A stretch of 64,000 nucleotides of DNA from Parietaria judaica (Eukaryota; Streptophyta; Magnoliopsida; Rosales; Urticaceae), in assembly GCA_954871525.1 (NCBI GenBank), contig OX940868.1, forward strand, positions 21,757,056 to 21,821,055. Reading direction: 5' to 3'. The notes beneath the pieces were generated by a model. It was not told where the DNA came from and ran no database searches. It saw only the letters and a list, made by a program, of their open reading frames with translations. Below are positions 1 to 13,651 of this stretch, piece after piece (the first letter of the stretch is position 1; each line of letters begins with the position of its first letter). A program made the translations under genes and the position numbers.

Positions 1-1187
1 GGAGCACTCACAGGAGATTCCTCAGGAGAAAAGCGAGACGTAATTATTACGATTCAGTTTCTGAGAAAGACGAGGTTTCCGAGAATAATGACACAGCTGA
101 GGAGAAGAACAACAACGAGGAAAGCGTTACCACTATCCTCGAGGAGCTGAGATTGGAAGAAGATCCATCGAAGGAGGCGCTAGAAGAAGAGATGAGCGGA
201 GGCGAAGAAGGAGAACACGCCGATATCAGTGAAGAGCCCGAGAACTCAGAGGTCTCGAGTGAGATCAACGAGAGTATTGACGAGAGTAGCGAGCAGAGTT
301 GGACCATCAGATCCTTGTCGGAGTCCAGTGTGGCATGTATAACCACCGACTACGCTATGCAAAACGTTTTACTTCAGATGGGTCTGCGCTTGGTGGCGCC
401 GGGAGGAATGCAAATTCGCCAACTCCACAGGCATGTAAATCAACCCTTTATTCCAATGTTTTTTTTATTTATTTATTAATGAAAGTCGAATTCTTTGCGG
501 CAAAAAAGGTTTTGACCCAAAACTATGTCTTTGATTCCAGGTGGGTCTTGAGGTGCCATGCCTGCTACACGGTGACCGCAGAAATTGGAAAAATCTTCTG
601 TCCCAAGTGCGGAAACGGTGGCACTCTGCGCAAGGTGGCGGTAACTGTTGGCGAGAACGGAATCACTTTGGCTACACGGAAACCTCGTATCATTCTCCGT
701 GGCACAAAGGTAAATTCAAATTGGAGATATTGTTAGGAATTGTATGTATTCATGATTTCTCCCTCGAAAAGTTGATCTTCGCACGAACATATTAATGATG
801 AATGTAATTGTTTTATCGACTTTTTGCAGTTCTCGCTGCCGTTGCCACAAGGTGGCAGAGACGCTGTTGCAAAGAATCTCATCTTGCGCGAAGACCAACT
901 TCCGCAAAAGTATCTGTACCCGAAGAATAAGAAGAAAGTGAATAAAGAGGTCAGTTCTTTTAAGTCCATCGAGCTGATTTTATTTAACATTTTACTCGCC
1001 CTTCATATTCTTAACCGTATATTAATTTTACGTTCAGAGAGACGATTTCAGCATGGACAACGTCTTCGACGTCCACCACAGCGACAAGAAATCTCCGTTT
1101 CAGCCTCCCGTCCGCAAGGCATTGGCAGTTTTCAGCAGCAAGAGGAACCCTAATGACAACCATTATTCGCGCTCAAAGCGGAAATAA
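1..1187 (+). CDS. NOB1: NOB1-like 18S rRNA 3'-end endonuclease, 3' part of gene
   Basis: C-terminal part of a NOB1 protein; the N-terminal PIN nuclease domain lies upstream of the window. Exons: 1-430 (frame from base 3), 541-709, 830-949, 1038-1187 (TAA). What is seen: an acidic Glu/Ser-rich linker, then the conserved stretch ending MQIRQLHR, a zinc ribbon with two Cys pairs (CHAC and CPKC), the GNGGTLRKV segment, and a basic tail ending SRSKRK. In the family, NOB1 cuts 20S pre-rRNA at site D to make the mature 18S 3' end in late 40S particles. The first visible intron (431-540) begins GC, not GT; the frame needs this joint, because the AG at 429-430 completes Arg with G541. The gene converges on the LRR kinase downstream, as in Arabidopsis At5g41190/At5g41180. 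Confidence 0.93.
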
Positions 1188-1403
1188 CTCGGAGAATTTT
1201 CCAAATTTTGTTTTTATTTTGCCATTTTTGCTTTAAGCTATTACGTTTTGTTTGGGTCGATGGCTCTTCTGCCACATTCAATTTTCTACCCTTAATTTGA
1301 AATTATATTTATTATAAAAAATTTAAGCCAAATACGTTTATAAGAAATTTTTACCTAAATGTTTGGTATGATAATATTGAATGGAGAGATTCAACGAAGA
1401 TAC
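1188..1403. other. NOB1 3' flank
   Basis: AT-rich 3' untranslated or flanking sequence after the NOB1 stop. It ends in the GAAGATAC target duplication (1396-1403) of the hAT-type element that follows. No other gene is seen. Confidence 0.5.
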
Positions 1404-1970
1404 TGGGTGAACAACTGGGTATTCGGTTCGGTGCGGCTTTTTTTAAAATAATAGATTGAATATTGTATTTTGTTAATTTTGTGAGAAAAATTGAATGCTC
1501 TATTTAAAAAGATAAAAATCTCATTCACGGCATATTCAATATCAGGTATCAACTGGTAATATCGGTATCTTAATCGCATTTACCATTTCGAAGATTTGAT
1601 GAAATTGAATCAAAATATTAATCAATATAAATTATAAATTTTAATAACGTTGTCATAAAGTAAGAAAATGATGATAAATAGACGTGAAATTAATAAACTC
1701 GGTAAGTATTATATAAGTAGAGATTAATACAATGTTGCAATATAAAATATAAATTATATTGAATTTTTGGTCATATGCAGTAAATTCGGTTTTCGGTTCG
1801 GTTTATTTTATGATGACCAAATACCGCAACTAAATGGTATATCGGTTTTCGATTTCTATTTGGTACATTCGGTTTTAACTGTTTAAATTCGGTCTTCGAT
1901 ATATATAATACCGGACCGGTATATCCGGCTTTCCGTTTTTTATTTTGTTCTTCTATTTTGTTCACCCGTA
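1404..1970. mobile_element. hAT-type MITE, 567 bp
   Basis: Flanked by perfect 8-bp direct repeats GAAGATAC (1396-1403 and 1971-1978), the target-site size of hAT elements. The ends are imperfect inverted repeats: TGGGTGAACA on the left and TGTTCACCCGTA on the right, the left end having lost about two bases. The interior is non-coding and rich in CGGTTTT/ACCG words. Its ends and size resemble the elements at 15036-15631 and 22382-24341. Non-autonomous: no transposase reading frame. Confidence 0.85.
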
Positions 1971-1978
1971 GAAGATAC

Positions 1979-2717
1979 ATGTCATTCTTTGCAAAAGAGA
2001 AAGACACAATATTCATTTTGGGGATTGCTTGATTGACAAGTCATGGATAATAGTTTCAGCATTCAACTCAGAGTTACACCAAAATAAAAAGGTCTTCTTA
2101 GGCGTGTAATAGGGAAATTAATATATTCGAATTGGTTATCTTACATAAATTTATACCCAAAACACTCTTTTGGGATCGAAAATTTTATTATATTATTTAA
2201 GTTATAAATTGAGTAATTATGTAGTGAATAGTGATTGGCATCATATAAAAATATTTTTTATCGAATAAAAATTTAACGAGATTCTATATCACCTAAAACG
2301 TCTTTAATTATTCAACTCAAATAACACAAAATACTCATATTACTTAAAAGATATAAATAAGTTTTTAAGGCGTAAAGGTAAAGATTAATCTCAAAAACTG
2401 AAATTAGTGTCGGAAAATCTTGAATAATTAATCATTAATATCTAAAAATATCTGTTTAATTTAAAAAATCAATACAACAGAGAATGTATGAAGTTGATCT
2501 TCATTTTGACTTGTTAGTTAGCAGTAACTTCATAGTTCATACACCATGAAACTCTCTCCAAACCAAAACATTTACAGAGCATTTATCAATAGCAAACACG
2601 CGACTTCAAAAACCGAAGTCGTGACGGGAACAAATTGGAGCAAACGATTAAAAAAAACGCTATATATTTCTCAGCTTTACAGTGTGTTAATTTGGCTAGC
2701 TCTCGGGCCCGACAGCA
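1979..2717. other. Intergenic spacer between converging genes
   Basis: AT-rich sequence between the hAT-type MITE and the stop codon of the LRR kinase on the other strand. The part next to 2717 should hold the kinase 3' untranslated region. No coding potential or repeat was recognised. Confidence 0.5.
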
Positions 2718-5700
2718 TCATAACGATGAGAGCGCGAGCTCGGCCCACGCCAAGGACGACGACTTGAGGTCCACCGCGAACGTTGTGTCGATCCCGCTCT
2801 CCAACATCTCGCTCAATACATGCATCAAAGGCCGCTCCGTGGGGTCCGGATGCAGGCACAGGCTCGCCACCCGGCAGATGACTTTGAGATCGTCGTGCTT
2901 GAAGTTCTTCAGCTCCGGATCCACCACGTTCGGCATCACCTCTGGAAGCTCGAGATACTCTTTTGCCTGGTCATCGGAGACAAACCCCATTAGAGTTTGG
3001 TTTTCGAGAAAGAAAAAGAAAGTATTTCCCGGAAAAATTATGGAAGTTTCCTCACCCAATCCACCAAGCAGCCCTTGTCCTTGCAATACGGAGGCCGACC
3101 GCTGATGATCTCCAATAGTAAAACACCAAAGGCGTAAAGATTGCCCTGAATATCGAGGTATCGCGCTTCAAGCGAGTTCGGGAGAACGCAAACCGAGCCT
3201 TGGCTGTCAAACGAGCCGGAGTATTTCTCTGACCTCGTTAGAATCGCCTTCCAGCACTCGAAATCAACGAGCTGCATTTCAAATGCGAGGCCGGTCAGTT
3301 AAGAATTGCAGTTAATTTTGTTCGTATTATTTTGTCTGAAAATGTAGTATTTACCTAAATGCTCTCGTAAAAATTAAGAACAAAATCAACATCAAAGTAT
3401 CGCTACAAAATTAAGCTGTCGTTTTTTTTTTTTTTTTTTTTACAATTATGCGAGAAAAGTTACAGTTTACGAATTTCGGGAAGAAACGACTATAAACATT
3501 GTTTAAGGGTGAAAAACTGTCACAAACGGGGATTTTGATAAGTCATTAGTACCTTGGGAGAGAAGTCTTCCGTCAGGTATACGGCACTAGAGTTCAACTC
3601 TGATATAGTAAATGGTGGCTCCAGTTCGGAGTGCAGATACTTTAATCCCCGAGCAATGCCAATCACAATTTTCATCCGTCGTGTCCAAGACAATTGGCAT
3701 CCTTCTCCATCTGTTATCGAACACTCACTCGTGTTGGTGAAACCCTAAACCCAAAAAAGAAAAAAGAAAAAGAAAAGATGAATGCGAGAGCAACTGACAA
3801 TGTAGGTGTTCGTAAAGCGTCCCGTTGGATGCATATTCCAAAACCAGCATCCTCGTGAATGGAACGCTCTCCCTGCAATAACCGAGCAGTTTTCCCACGT
3901 TCTCGTGATCGAGTCTCGCCAAATCCACCACCTAAGGCCGAACACAAAAAAATATATTTTTTAAATAAAAGACCTAAATTTCTGATTTTTATTATTGAAA
4001 CTTTGAAGCATTACCTCTCTCTGATAATAAAGTTCGAGAAAGCCGGTCCAATTCTCTTCTTTGATGCAGAGTGATATCACGGCAATCTCGGGCCCACCTC
4101 GTACGGTGCCCTTGTAGACCACGCTATCAGGCGAAGAACCGATTATGTTGCTGAAGTCTTCACAGGCTACTTCGAGGTCTTGTCTGTTGTACCTGACTAC
4201 GTCTTTCAACATCTCGGAATCTGTTTGAAACCCAAATCAGAAAAAATGAAAAAACTAAACTGAATATCAGTTCACGCTATTTCTTTACTGATAAGTATAG
4301 CTGACCTATATGTACAGCGACGTGCTCCTTTTCACTCGCCGATTTCTTCCACGGGATTATCAGAGAGGATTTGCTGTTGCATCGGTGGAAAGCTGTGAGG
4401 AGAGCGATGAGAAAGAGAGAGCCAACCATGATTCCCGTGACTATCTCCAGCGCTAAAAGCCAGGTCGGTTTTGAGTTTCCGGAGTGCCCGGATTCTGATT
4501 TGGGTGCCCGGTGCTTCGGGTTCAGTTCTGGATGAGCTTTGACGAGGGAATTTCCATCTAACGAAATTAAGAAATAAATTTCCTGTTCCAATTACTTTAA
4601 ATTATGCACATTTCGAGCTCGAGGTGAAGATATTGATTAATGTACCACATTGCTTTTTAGATCGTTGTTTTACATCTTCGTGCTGGAGGCAGTTTCCTTG
4701 AAAGCTCGTTCTGTATCAGACGATCAATACCGTAAGTAGAGGTTCTATAAAAATGAAAGAAAAAAAAAAACGAAGATGTCGAAAGGGAAATGAACATACT
4801 TTGGTAGAGACTTCAAGCACTTCGGGATACTGCCAACGAAGAAGTTGTACGAGAAATCAGCCGTTTTAAGCCGAGACAACCGGCAGAAACCCGTTGCATT
4901 TGAGGTAGACCTAAACAACGAGTTAAAGATATTATATCGATCGTGTATATATACATGTTTTTCAAACATGTTCGTACATTTTGTTGGAACTTACATTCCA
5001 CTTGCAGGGAGGGTTCCTTGAAGCCTATTCCGGTCCAATCGGAGCTCTTGGAGCGACTTCAAGTTCCCGAGTTCAGACGGGACATGACCAGTCAAACCAT
5101 TTGCCCCGAGGTTTCTGGAGGAAAGCAGAAATAGTTTACACTGATGAATGAAAAAGTCAATACCTCGAATCTAAACAAAAGCTCGAGCTATTGTAGTTCC
5201 GTTACATTTTCACCACACTGGATAGCTTCCCGATCTCAGGCGGGATCGGACCCGTTATTTCGTTCTTCCCCAAATCCAAGACCCTGAGATTCTTCAACAA
5301 GCTCAGCTCCTTTGGAATCGACCCGAGCAGCTTGTTTCCGTGCAAAATTCTACAGAATAACGAGATCGTACTTGAATCAGACTTCACTCACGACTCACAC
5401 TCATTTCGAATGCAAAAAAACCCGTGATTGAAACTCTTACAGCTCTTCCAAAAACTCGAGTTTCCCCAACTCCGGAGCGATAAATCCCCTCATCGCCGCC
5501 GCCGATATATTGCTGCAAAAAAGAAATTCAGCATCCATCACCATTTCAACAACAAACAAACAAACAAATACCCGAAACACAATCGTTTTTTTCGAGCCGC
5601 AAAAACAGACAATGCCGCGATCCTCACATCTTCCTGACGTGATCCCGAGCCCCGTCGCAGTAAATGCCGTTCCACTCGCAAGGATCGGAGGCGAGAGAGT

Positions 5701-5987
5701 TCCAACCCGACAAGATCATGCCGGGGTCTTCATATATCGCCTCCTTAAACGTTAAGAGAGCAGAAACTGCACAAAAAAACCACACAAGATCCTCAACTCA
5801 TCGAAAAAATTCAAGATTCAACGGAAAATCAACGAGCAAATTTCAGCTCAAATTTCAGTTAAAAATCAAGATCTGGGAAATAAATTTCAAAAAAAAAAAA
5901 AAAAACCCACGTACCTTCTTCGTAAGCAAAGGCCTCGGAAACCGCAAAGAGGAGACACAGAAGCGTGAATGAAGTGAAAATTCTCAT
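2718..5987 (-). CDS. LRR receptor-like protein with atypical (pseudo)kinase domain, At5g41180/At1g63430 type
   Basis: Thirteen exons (minus strand): 5987-5915, 5766-5628, 5512-5441, 5349-5206, 5114-4995, 4910-4800, 4710-4646, 4557-4306, 4220-4015, 3931-3799, 3710-3553, 3271-3056, 2966-2718; 645 aa. Order: signal peptide (1-22), N-cap motif with DPCEWNGIYC, a few LRRs, short juxtamembrane segment, one membrane helix (about 274-297), kinase-like domain (about 335-630). The family is plasma-membrane LRR receptor-like proteins with few LRRs. The kinase fold lacks key catalytic residues: AVISL where the VAIK lysine should be, no HRD (the loop reads ISELNSSAVYL), and DFE (494-496) for DFG. The Arabidopsis relatives, as I remember them, lack these too, so it is probably a signalling scaffold and not an active kinase. 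Partner and ligand are unknown. Every intron joint keeps the frame. Confidence 0.93.
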
Positions 5988-8900
5988 CTTTCCCTCAGTT
6001 TTTATCAATGCGAAGAAGACCCAGAAGCGAATTCATTAAACTGGACTGTCACAGAGAGAAACAGTGATGGAGAGAGAAAGAGAAAACCCAGATGGAGATT
6101 GGTTCAAGATTGAAGAAAAGACTGTAATCCGAGTGAAAACAGTTGGCTTGGTGAGAGAGGATTGAAGAAAGAAGAAGGAGAAGTACGTAGTCTTTTGAAA
6201 CGCAAAGTAGCAGAGGAGAATAAAGATAAAGACTTTAAAGCTTGAAAATTGAAATAAATAATTGAAATAAAATGTATTAAGAGAGACCAAAAGAGGGATG
6301 TTGATTGATGCCCCGAATTTAGATCGAGACTTGGATTCAAAGACAGGTTTTTGACAGTATTTATTTACTACTAAATGTACAGCTAATTCCAAAGATTTTG
6401 AATTAATCACTCACAAATAAAGGATATAGTTGGAAAGTCCCTTCCTTGTATTTTTCTATTATTCGCTTTCAATCTTATAACATTATTATATCTATTTTTT
6501 CTATGTGACATTTAAGTTTGGAAATTGTTACTTTTTATTTATACACAAGTTATTTATTTAACATAATAATTCCGAATGTCGAAAACGAAAAGAAAATTAA
6601 TTAAATATGTTTAACTTAATAAATTTTACTAAATAATTTATAAAAAAATCATGAGTTCAATCTTGATGAAATACAATAAATTTGTACATGTATAATTTTA
6701 TTATTAACTTGTAATCTAGAGTCTAGACTAACGGTGGCAATTCAGTAAACAAAATATAAATTCAGAGTCTAAGATAATCATTTTATAAAATAAGGGGTCA
6801 TATATATATATATAAATAAGAATAACAAATAGATATTTATTTTATCTAAAAAGGGGCAAAAGGAAAAAGAGAAAGAAAGAAGAGAAAGCTATGGAGTCCT
6901 ATAGACAGCAAACTCTCACCGATAAGGAGATAGGGGAGAGAATTTTTTGGCGGTATTTATTTAATTAGTTTTTTATTTATTTATATTTGTTCATTAATTA
7001 TATTTTTCATATGTATAAATTATAAATATTAAAGAAAATAGATCAGAATGTTTAGGAGTTAGTGGGGTATTTTGGCGAATGAATTATGGAATTGACAATT
7101 AGTGGTAATGATTGCCTTAACATGGGATGATTAATAGAGTGACGATATTTTAATTACATGTCTCTTGAAATAATAAAATATTTTTTTGGGATGGTTATCT
7201 AACAATTTATTAATTTTTATTTCTTAACCTCATGTTACCTTGATTTGGTCAATTTTGTTCACCACGCAGTGGATTTTATTCTTTGTAATTATACCTAATT
7301 TGATAATTTCCTTCAATATTAATTTGAAATTAATGTTTTTTAGTGCATGTCGTTTACTACTTCTATCTTATGCCCAACTAGACTCCGAACTTAGTAAAGC
7401 CTATAATAATTTAATTATAAAAATTGAAATTTATATTGCACATGGTAATTGATGAACATGGCTCTTCATTCCAACAAAGTGTTTATTATTATTTTTTTAC
7501 TAATCTTGTAAATATAATGAAGGAGAGTTTGATGAGTAAGTTGGGAAACAAATTAATAGTAGTATGTGGAGATAATAAAGTCAATTTACTCAAGGTAATA
7601 TTAATTAGATCATTTTTAATTACTTGAAAAGTTGACTTTGCTTCTTTAGGTCTTTATTTGTCATCAATCTATGCTTTCGACCTACTACAGATGTTTCAAT
7701 TTAAAAATTAAAAGAAGCAAGAGCATAGCAAAAAGATTAAACTTTCACAAATTTAAATGAACAAGTGGTGATTAAATTAGCAATCAATATATATATATAT
7801 ATATATAATTTCAATTTAGATTGTAAATTTTTTTATTGTTTATAATAAGACACACACCAACTAATACAAAGTTACAAAGCTACATCACATATATATATAT
7901 GTATATTATTTATATATATATATATGAAAAAAAAATTAATAATCAAATTAATTACATGTTGGGCCTATTGGGCCCAGATGTCTCATCCGGAATTTACGCC
8001 AGATAGTAATGACATGCACTTAAAGCCCACCGCCAATCATCAATATATCACGATATGGACTCCTTATCTCGTGAAAATATCGCAAGTGAACCTCATAATA
8101 AATAAATAAATAAAATATCAGACAACTGTAATTCATTATAATTCGATTTTTTAATGTGTTTATTTGTGTATTTTTTTATTATATATTTTATAGCTATTTC
8201 ATCTCGCGATATTCATAATTTTGAGATATTGAAATCATCATAAGATACTCGGATCAGAAAATGTAATTATTTCGTGGTATGATCTCAAATTCCTTTTCAA
8301 TTTGGTATTGATGTTGTCACATGAGAGTATGCAAGTACTTATTATTACTTCATTTTTTTTTACTTGAAGTATGACTATGATTTATTGAAAGGTGAAATAT
8401 TTATGTTGATTAAAGGGTGTTACTTATTAGCGCTCAACATGTAATTGAATTTTAATCTAATTAGTGCTTGTTAAGATTTTAACAGAAATAAATATGACAT
8501 GTATTCACGCAACACTAAATGAAAAGATATTTATTTATAACGATAACTTGTTCATGAGTTAATAGTATTTAAGAGGTCTAAAAAAATAAAAACAAGTATT
8601 TAAGAGGAATAAAAAAATTAAAACAATTATGTAAATTATAAGACAATTATAAATCCGTAGAATGGTGAGGCAAGAAAATGCAAGCCGTAAAATCCTGCTC
8701 GGCTTGAAGAACGTAATGCGTTGATGCGTCGTGCATATATACATGACTTTGCAATTATACAAAGCCGTACAAGTATGAGATCATATGATCGGAAAATCTT
8801 AAGAGAATTGATTGATATTTTCTATGTTAACAAATGCATAATCTCTACGTTATTTTATCCAAAAGAACTAATTAATTTTTTTCGTATTTGACCTAGAGAA

Positions 8901-9062
8901 GTCATAAAATGAATGAGACATGTGAATTGCGATAAAAAGATGCAAAAGAGGATAAAATAGGTAGAATTAGAAAGATTCGTACTAGCATGTAGGGACCATC
9001 ATCAATTTGATAAGAGTACGCAGTGCGAGCGTTACACTTAGAACATAGTATGTGATCGTATC

Positions 9063-9102
<40 letters not shown>

Positions 9103-11059
9103 ATAGAACTATAGTTTTGTACGGAAAGATGAATTCGTGATCATGATAACTTGTATACCATAAAATATACACACTATCACATGACCGTTGTAATACTAAT
9201 TACTACTACGTTGATATTTTCTGTTCTATATGAAGTAGAAAAAGGAATAATATGGATTTTATTAGTACTTCTCTCTCTGGCTCTTAGCTAGGCAACAAAT
9301 TTATTTAAAATTTAAAACTATGATATATATGGCTTAATGTGTGGTTAGAGCAAGGAATAATATGTTTATGATTATAAGTGTAACCAGAATCCAAAACAAA
9401 AATCATATTTTTTTGCTTTTTTTTTTTCGTACTGCTAGGGTCCCGTTTTTGAATAATTTATCATACTGCTAGGGATGCAATTCTTTCGAAATAGGCTCCT
9501 AATTTGGATTTTATTAACAATTTCCACGTTTTACAGTTGTTATCCATGAACACAATCATGTGTGAGCCATATTAACAAAAAAGTTGAATTCAATTTCAAC
9601 ATAGTTTTTCCTTTCTTTCTTTCTCTTTATTAATTTGATTTACATATATGTAAAGTTCAACAACCACCACTACTCTAGTCTTTTTTTATAATAAATATAT
9701 TTTTTATGATATATATATATATATTGAGGATTTAGGGTTTCAAGAAAGGGATGGACACCTAAACAAGATTGCATGCATCTAGTAGCAAATGTCTTCTGGC
9801 ATCACTACAAAGCCAAAACCAAAATTATTGCACATGATTGTAGGTACACAATTTTAATCAATTTTATTTAATATTGAAGTGGTTTTATTTCCACTTCACT
9901 ATTTGGCATTACAATAGACTCATTCTTTTAATAGAATATTAATATGACAAGAGACATGGGATTTGTTTAAGAATTAAGGGTCATGACATGAATGACCATG
10001 CTTGCAAGCAAGAAAGACACACTTTATAGATAGTTGAAGGAGACAAAGATATACTTATGTATTTCTTCATATATATATATATTGAAGTGCATTTAATTAT
10101 CAGATGACTCTCTTCTGTTTCTGTGAGAACTAAACATATGTCAGATATCTATTACAAGTCATAAAGATACATCACCATATTTTTATCAAGTGATATATTA
10201 ATATCTTATAGAGCACACGTATATATAGTATTGACCCATTATCTATTATGAGAAGTAGTGTTCTTGAAACATGGATGAGCAAAGACAGAACCCTAACTAA
10301 TTCAGATTTTAATAATTCATGTCCCTTAAAAATAGGGTAATACCCCAACTTTTCTTTTGTCACGTATATAATTTTTTGAAGCATTATGACTTATGATTAC
10401 TCGTATTAAATAAAGTTGTCGATGTTTTTGACTGATACGGTAAAGATAACTCGTTTACATTTCTAGTCATTTTAAAGACTCCTAAAACATTTATAATTTG
10501 AAAATAGTAAAATGAATATTGTTTATGCTCGACATGTTTAAGAAATTAGTTTTTGTTTGTTTGGTTTATTTGCCGTTTTGTTATCACGGTTTTCATTTGT
10601 CGTAATATATACAATAAAATTTTGACAAAAAAATATAAATACTTTTCTCTAAGTAACTCTTAAGGGTATTGTCCTTTGTTGATTGCTTCAATAGGACTAA
10701 GTCCAATGAGGTCTTTCCATGGCATAAAAGTCAATTCCAGTGAGTCATTTTCCTTGAGAAAGACCCTCTCACTTTGATTACATGTGTTTTGGTGACAAAG
10801 ACATTTGCTCTTTGAGGTTTTACTTTGTTAGGTCTAAGCATTAAATCACTTCCCTCCAACAATAATTCATACCCTCTTTTCCTTCTATCAAATGCTTTTC
10901 CTTTAATCCACAGCTTGTCAATATAAGTTAAAAAAAACACAACCACCATGCTCAAACCCTCTTGGCTTTTCCTATCAAAACCGAAAAGATTGTTTTGCCC
11001 TACCCTCAACTCAATCCTATATAAGTTCCCACAAAAGTATTTTTAAATGTGTAATTAAC
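5988..11059. other. LRR-kinase 5' flank and gene-free AT-rich region
   Basis: Holds the promoter/5' untranslated region of the LRR kinase (roughly 5988-6450, minus direction), then about 4.6 kb of AT-rich DNA with TA microsatellites (near 7787-7807, 7890-7925 and 9713-9724). Site-II-like GGGCC words occur at 7959-7977 with no gene nearby. A 93-codon minus reading frame (10731-11009) is not recognised. No gene can be supported. Confidence 0.5.
9064..9103. repeat. (ATT)n microsatellite
   Basis: About thirteen uninterrupted ATT units in intergenic DNA; a likely length-polymorphic marker. Confidence 0.9.
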
Positions 11060-11521
11060 GACAAAAGTACTCGAATTATTTAGAAATGGAGCGACATAGA
11101 GCCAATTTAAATAAAAGTATTCAAGTTTACTTTTTTAGCGGATCGTCATACCTCGTCCACTTTTTCCTTAGTATTTTGACTATTTTTGTCAGTGATGACG
11201 TCAACAAAAAAATAAAAAAAAAATAAACTCAAACAATCAAACCTGCGAACATTCAAATAAACCTGAATATAAACTATATATATTATTGGAACATCAATAA
11301 CGTAAATTTTTATTTTTCTTCTCCCTTTCTCTCTCCAACTTTTAGTCCATCTCCTTAATAACATCGCGATTTGCATTATTGAAGTCATCAGTGGTGGAAA
11401 TAGTAAAATAATAGCGAAAAAATGAATAAGGTCTACCGATCCAAAAAGATACATTTGAGTATTTTTGCCATAATTTTTTTAAATTAACGCCCCATTTTCA
11501 AATAAATTGGGTACTTTTACC
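11060..11521. mobile_element. MITE with about 70-bp inverted ends
   Basis: The left end (CAAAAGTACTCGAATTATTT and following) and the reverse complement of the right end (AAAAGTACCCAATTTATTTG and following) align imperfectly over about 70 bases. The centre is non-coding AT-rich DNA. No clear target duplication was found, so limits are approximate. Most like a degraded long-TIR (Mutator-type) MITE. Confidence 0.55.
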
Positions 11522-12638
11522 ACTAAGAACCCTTTTTAAATTATGTCTTGAACACTACAATTGCCAAAACATTGAATTGAATTATACCCCATGTAACACG
11601 CTGAGGGTAAAAAAGAAAGTGGGGGAACAACAATTATTGTATACATACTTTCTTTATGTATCAATGTGTATAACTTTTCCTTATGATGATTAATAGATTA
11701 GGGGGTTTGGAGCAGTGTAATATAACAAAATAAAACCAATTCCTTGAGTTCAAGGTTTAACTTTAAATTGCTTGATGGCAACTTTGGGTTTGACTTTGTC
11801 GTGGCCCGCGGGTATAATGCCCATTTTCTGAGCTGACCGCCCAGCAAATATTGTTAATAAATCATGTCGTTTTACAAAATGCCACGGGCAATCCCTCATC
11901 GTTTACAAAAATTACAGAAAGAGATATGACGAAAAAATATCGGTGGATTTAAGTAGAATAATACCCGCTTGAGGTTTTTGTGTATTGGTTGAAAATCTGT
12001 TATTTAATCTTTTAAGACTACCCTTTTACTTTAATGATTCAACGGGCTCTAAATACGGTATTTACCGTTATATACTTACATACTAAGAAAATATCAGTGT
12101 ATATATATATATATATAGCCCTGAAAAAGTGGCTTCAAAATAATCGAGAGGCTGTGTGGTGTTGGTTTAAAACATTAATGGATAAGTGGTCCTCAAATAT
12201 ACCACCAAGATATTTTGATAAATTATGAAAAATGCAAGAAAAAGAAAAAGAAAAACTTGTTAAGCTAATTAAATAATTAAGAAGAAGGTCAAAGTTGGTT
12301 GCTGAATTTGATCACAAGGTCCAATTTGGATATTACACTTAGGTATTAGATAAGTAAAGAACCATTTGATACTCTTTGTAGGTTTGAACCTTCCTTATTA
12401 CTTTTCAAAGAGGATTACTTTAATCCCAAGTTATATATTATCATCATCTTCCTAACACCTTTATATATCTTAATCTCATTTATCACACATGCGACAAAAC
12501 AGACCGATTCCGTAATATATTTGTAAAGTTCCATTATATGTATACATTAATATGGTTATATTTATAACGTTGGATGGTACCATATATTGTCAGCAATACC
12601 CTTTTTTTCACCATCGTATATATATTTTTTAATGTGTG

Positions 12639-12684
<46 letters not shown>

Positions 12685-13651
12685 GTATATCATGTCTTCA
12701 TTAATGAATTCATTTATGTGGGAGCTGCAACGTTTGTCATGTTTCAATCAGAATTCTGAATTACATGTATATATAAATGACGATATAATTATTTATATAT
12801 TTCAAATCAACATTGATAAATAACTTATTACCTAACGATAAAAAGGGCTCTCGGAGTATAACAGTACGAAGATTAAGGGTTAAAAAATAATTTTTGAAAA
12901 TATTTAATAAATTATGACAAGTTTCACTGGCACTTGCATTTCCAAGTTGCTTGCTTTAAATATGATAAAACGACACTCCATTCATATTCACTTTGATGCG
13001 TTGACTCAGAAGTCCAATTGTCGGACCTCGCAAACAAACGACACAGAATAGGCTCTGAACGACATGTCATTTAGAGTTTATCGATGGAGCGATCTGAAAC
13101 CGTTGTCATATGGTGAGCTGATCGCGTGGCTGTGATTCAAAGCCCTTCTCATTTCGTCTTCTCACACTGAAACATGTCGTCTTCTTTTTTAAAGAAAGCC
13201 GGGAATCACGTGTGTCGTAATATCTAGTATATAGCGGCTTTTGTGAGGCACATTTGGTTGTCTTCGTGCCTTTTTTTATTTAGGAATTTGGTTTATTCTT
13301 GATTTCGTTCTTTAATTCGCGCCAAATGTGCTTTCTGCAAGGAACAATGAATGCAATTTTTACATTGTTTAAGAATTTACATAATCAGTATAAAATCCGG
13401 TCTTTTTACCTACAAGTGACTAATTGAAAAAAAAAATATATATATTCAAAACCGGTCCCAGCCAGGTGCCCAGTTCTTAGAAAAATCGGATCTTGGCCCT
13501 GGTTTCGAAAGCCCAAAAACTGGGACTAGAAGCTGATAAATACAAGTCAATTTTTTTTTTCAACACAAATCAATAGCAAGACAAAAAGCAAAATCTTGAA
13601 GAGGAAATTCCAAATGATCCATTGAAAGTGCCACCAATATCGGATTGATTT
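11522..13651. other. Intergenic region downstream of serine racemase
   Basis: AT-rich intergenic DNA with TA runs and one long GT microsatellite. The last 100 bases or so should be the 3' untranslated region of the serine racemase gene on the minus strand. No gene recognised; the small frames crossing the GT run are repeat translations. Confidence 0.5.
12649..12682. repeat. (TG)n microsatellite
   Basis: About seventeen TG units directly after a TA run; intergenic. Confidence 0.9.

Noticed and set aside
10731..11009. 93-codon minus-strand frame
   Set aside because: Reads smoothly but matches no family I know, has no splice context or promoter signal, and lies in transposon-rich DNA; not enough to call a gene.
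12562..12823. Small frames on both strands with runs of Val-Cys or Thr-His
   Set aside because: Translations of the TG microsatellite and nearby TA runs.
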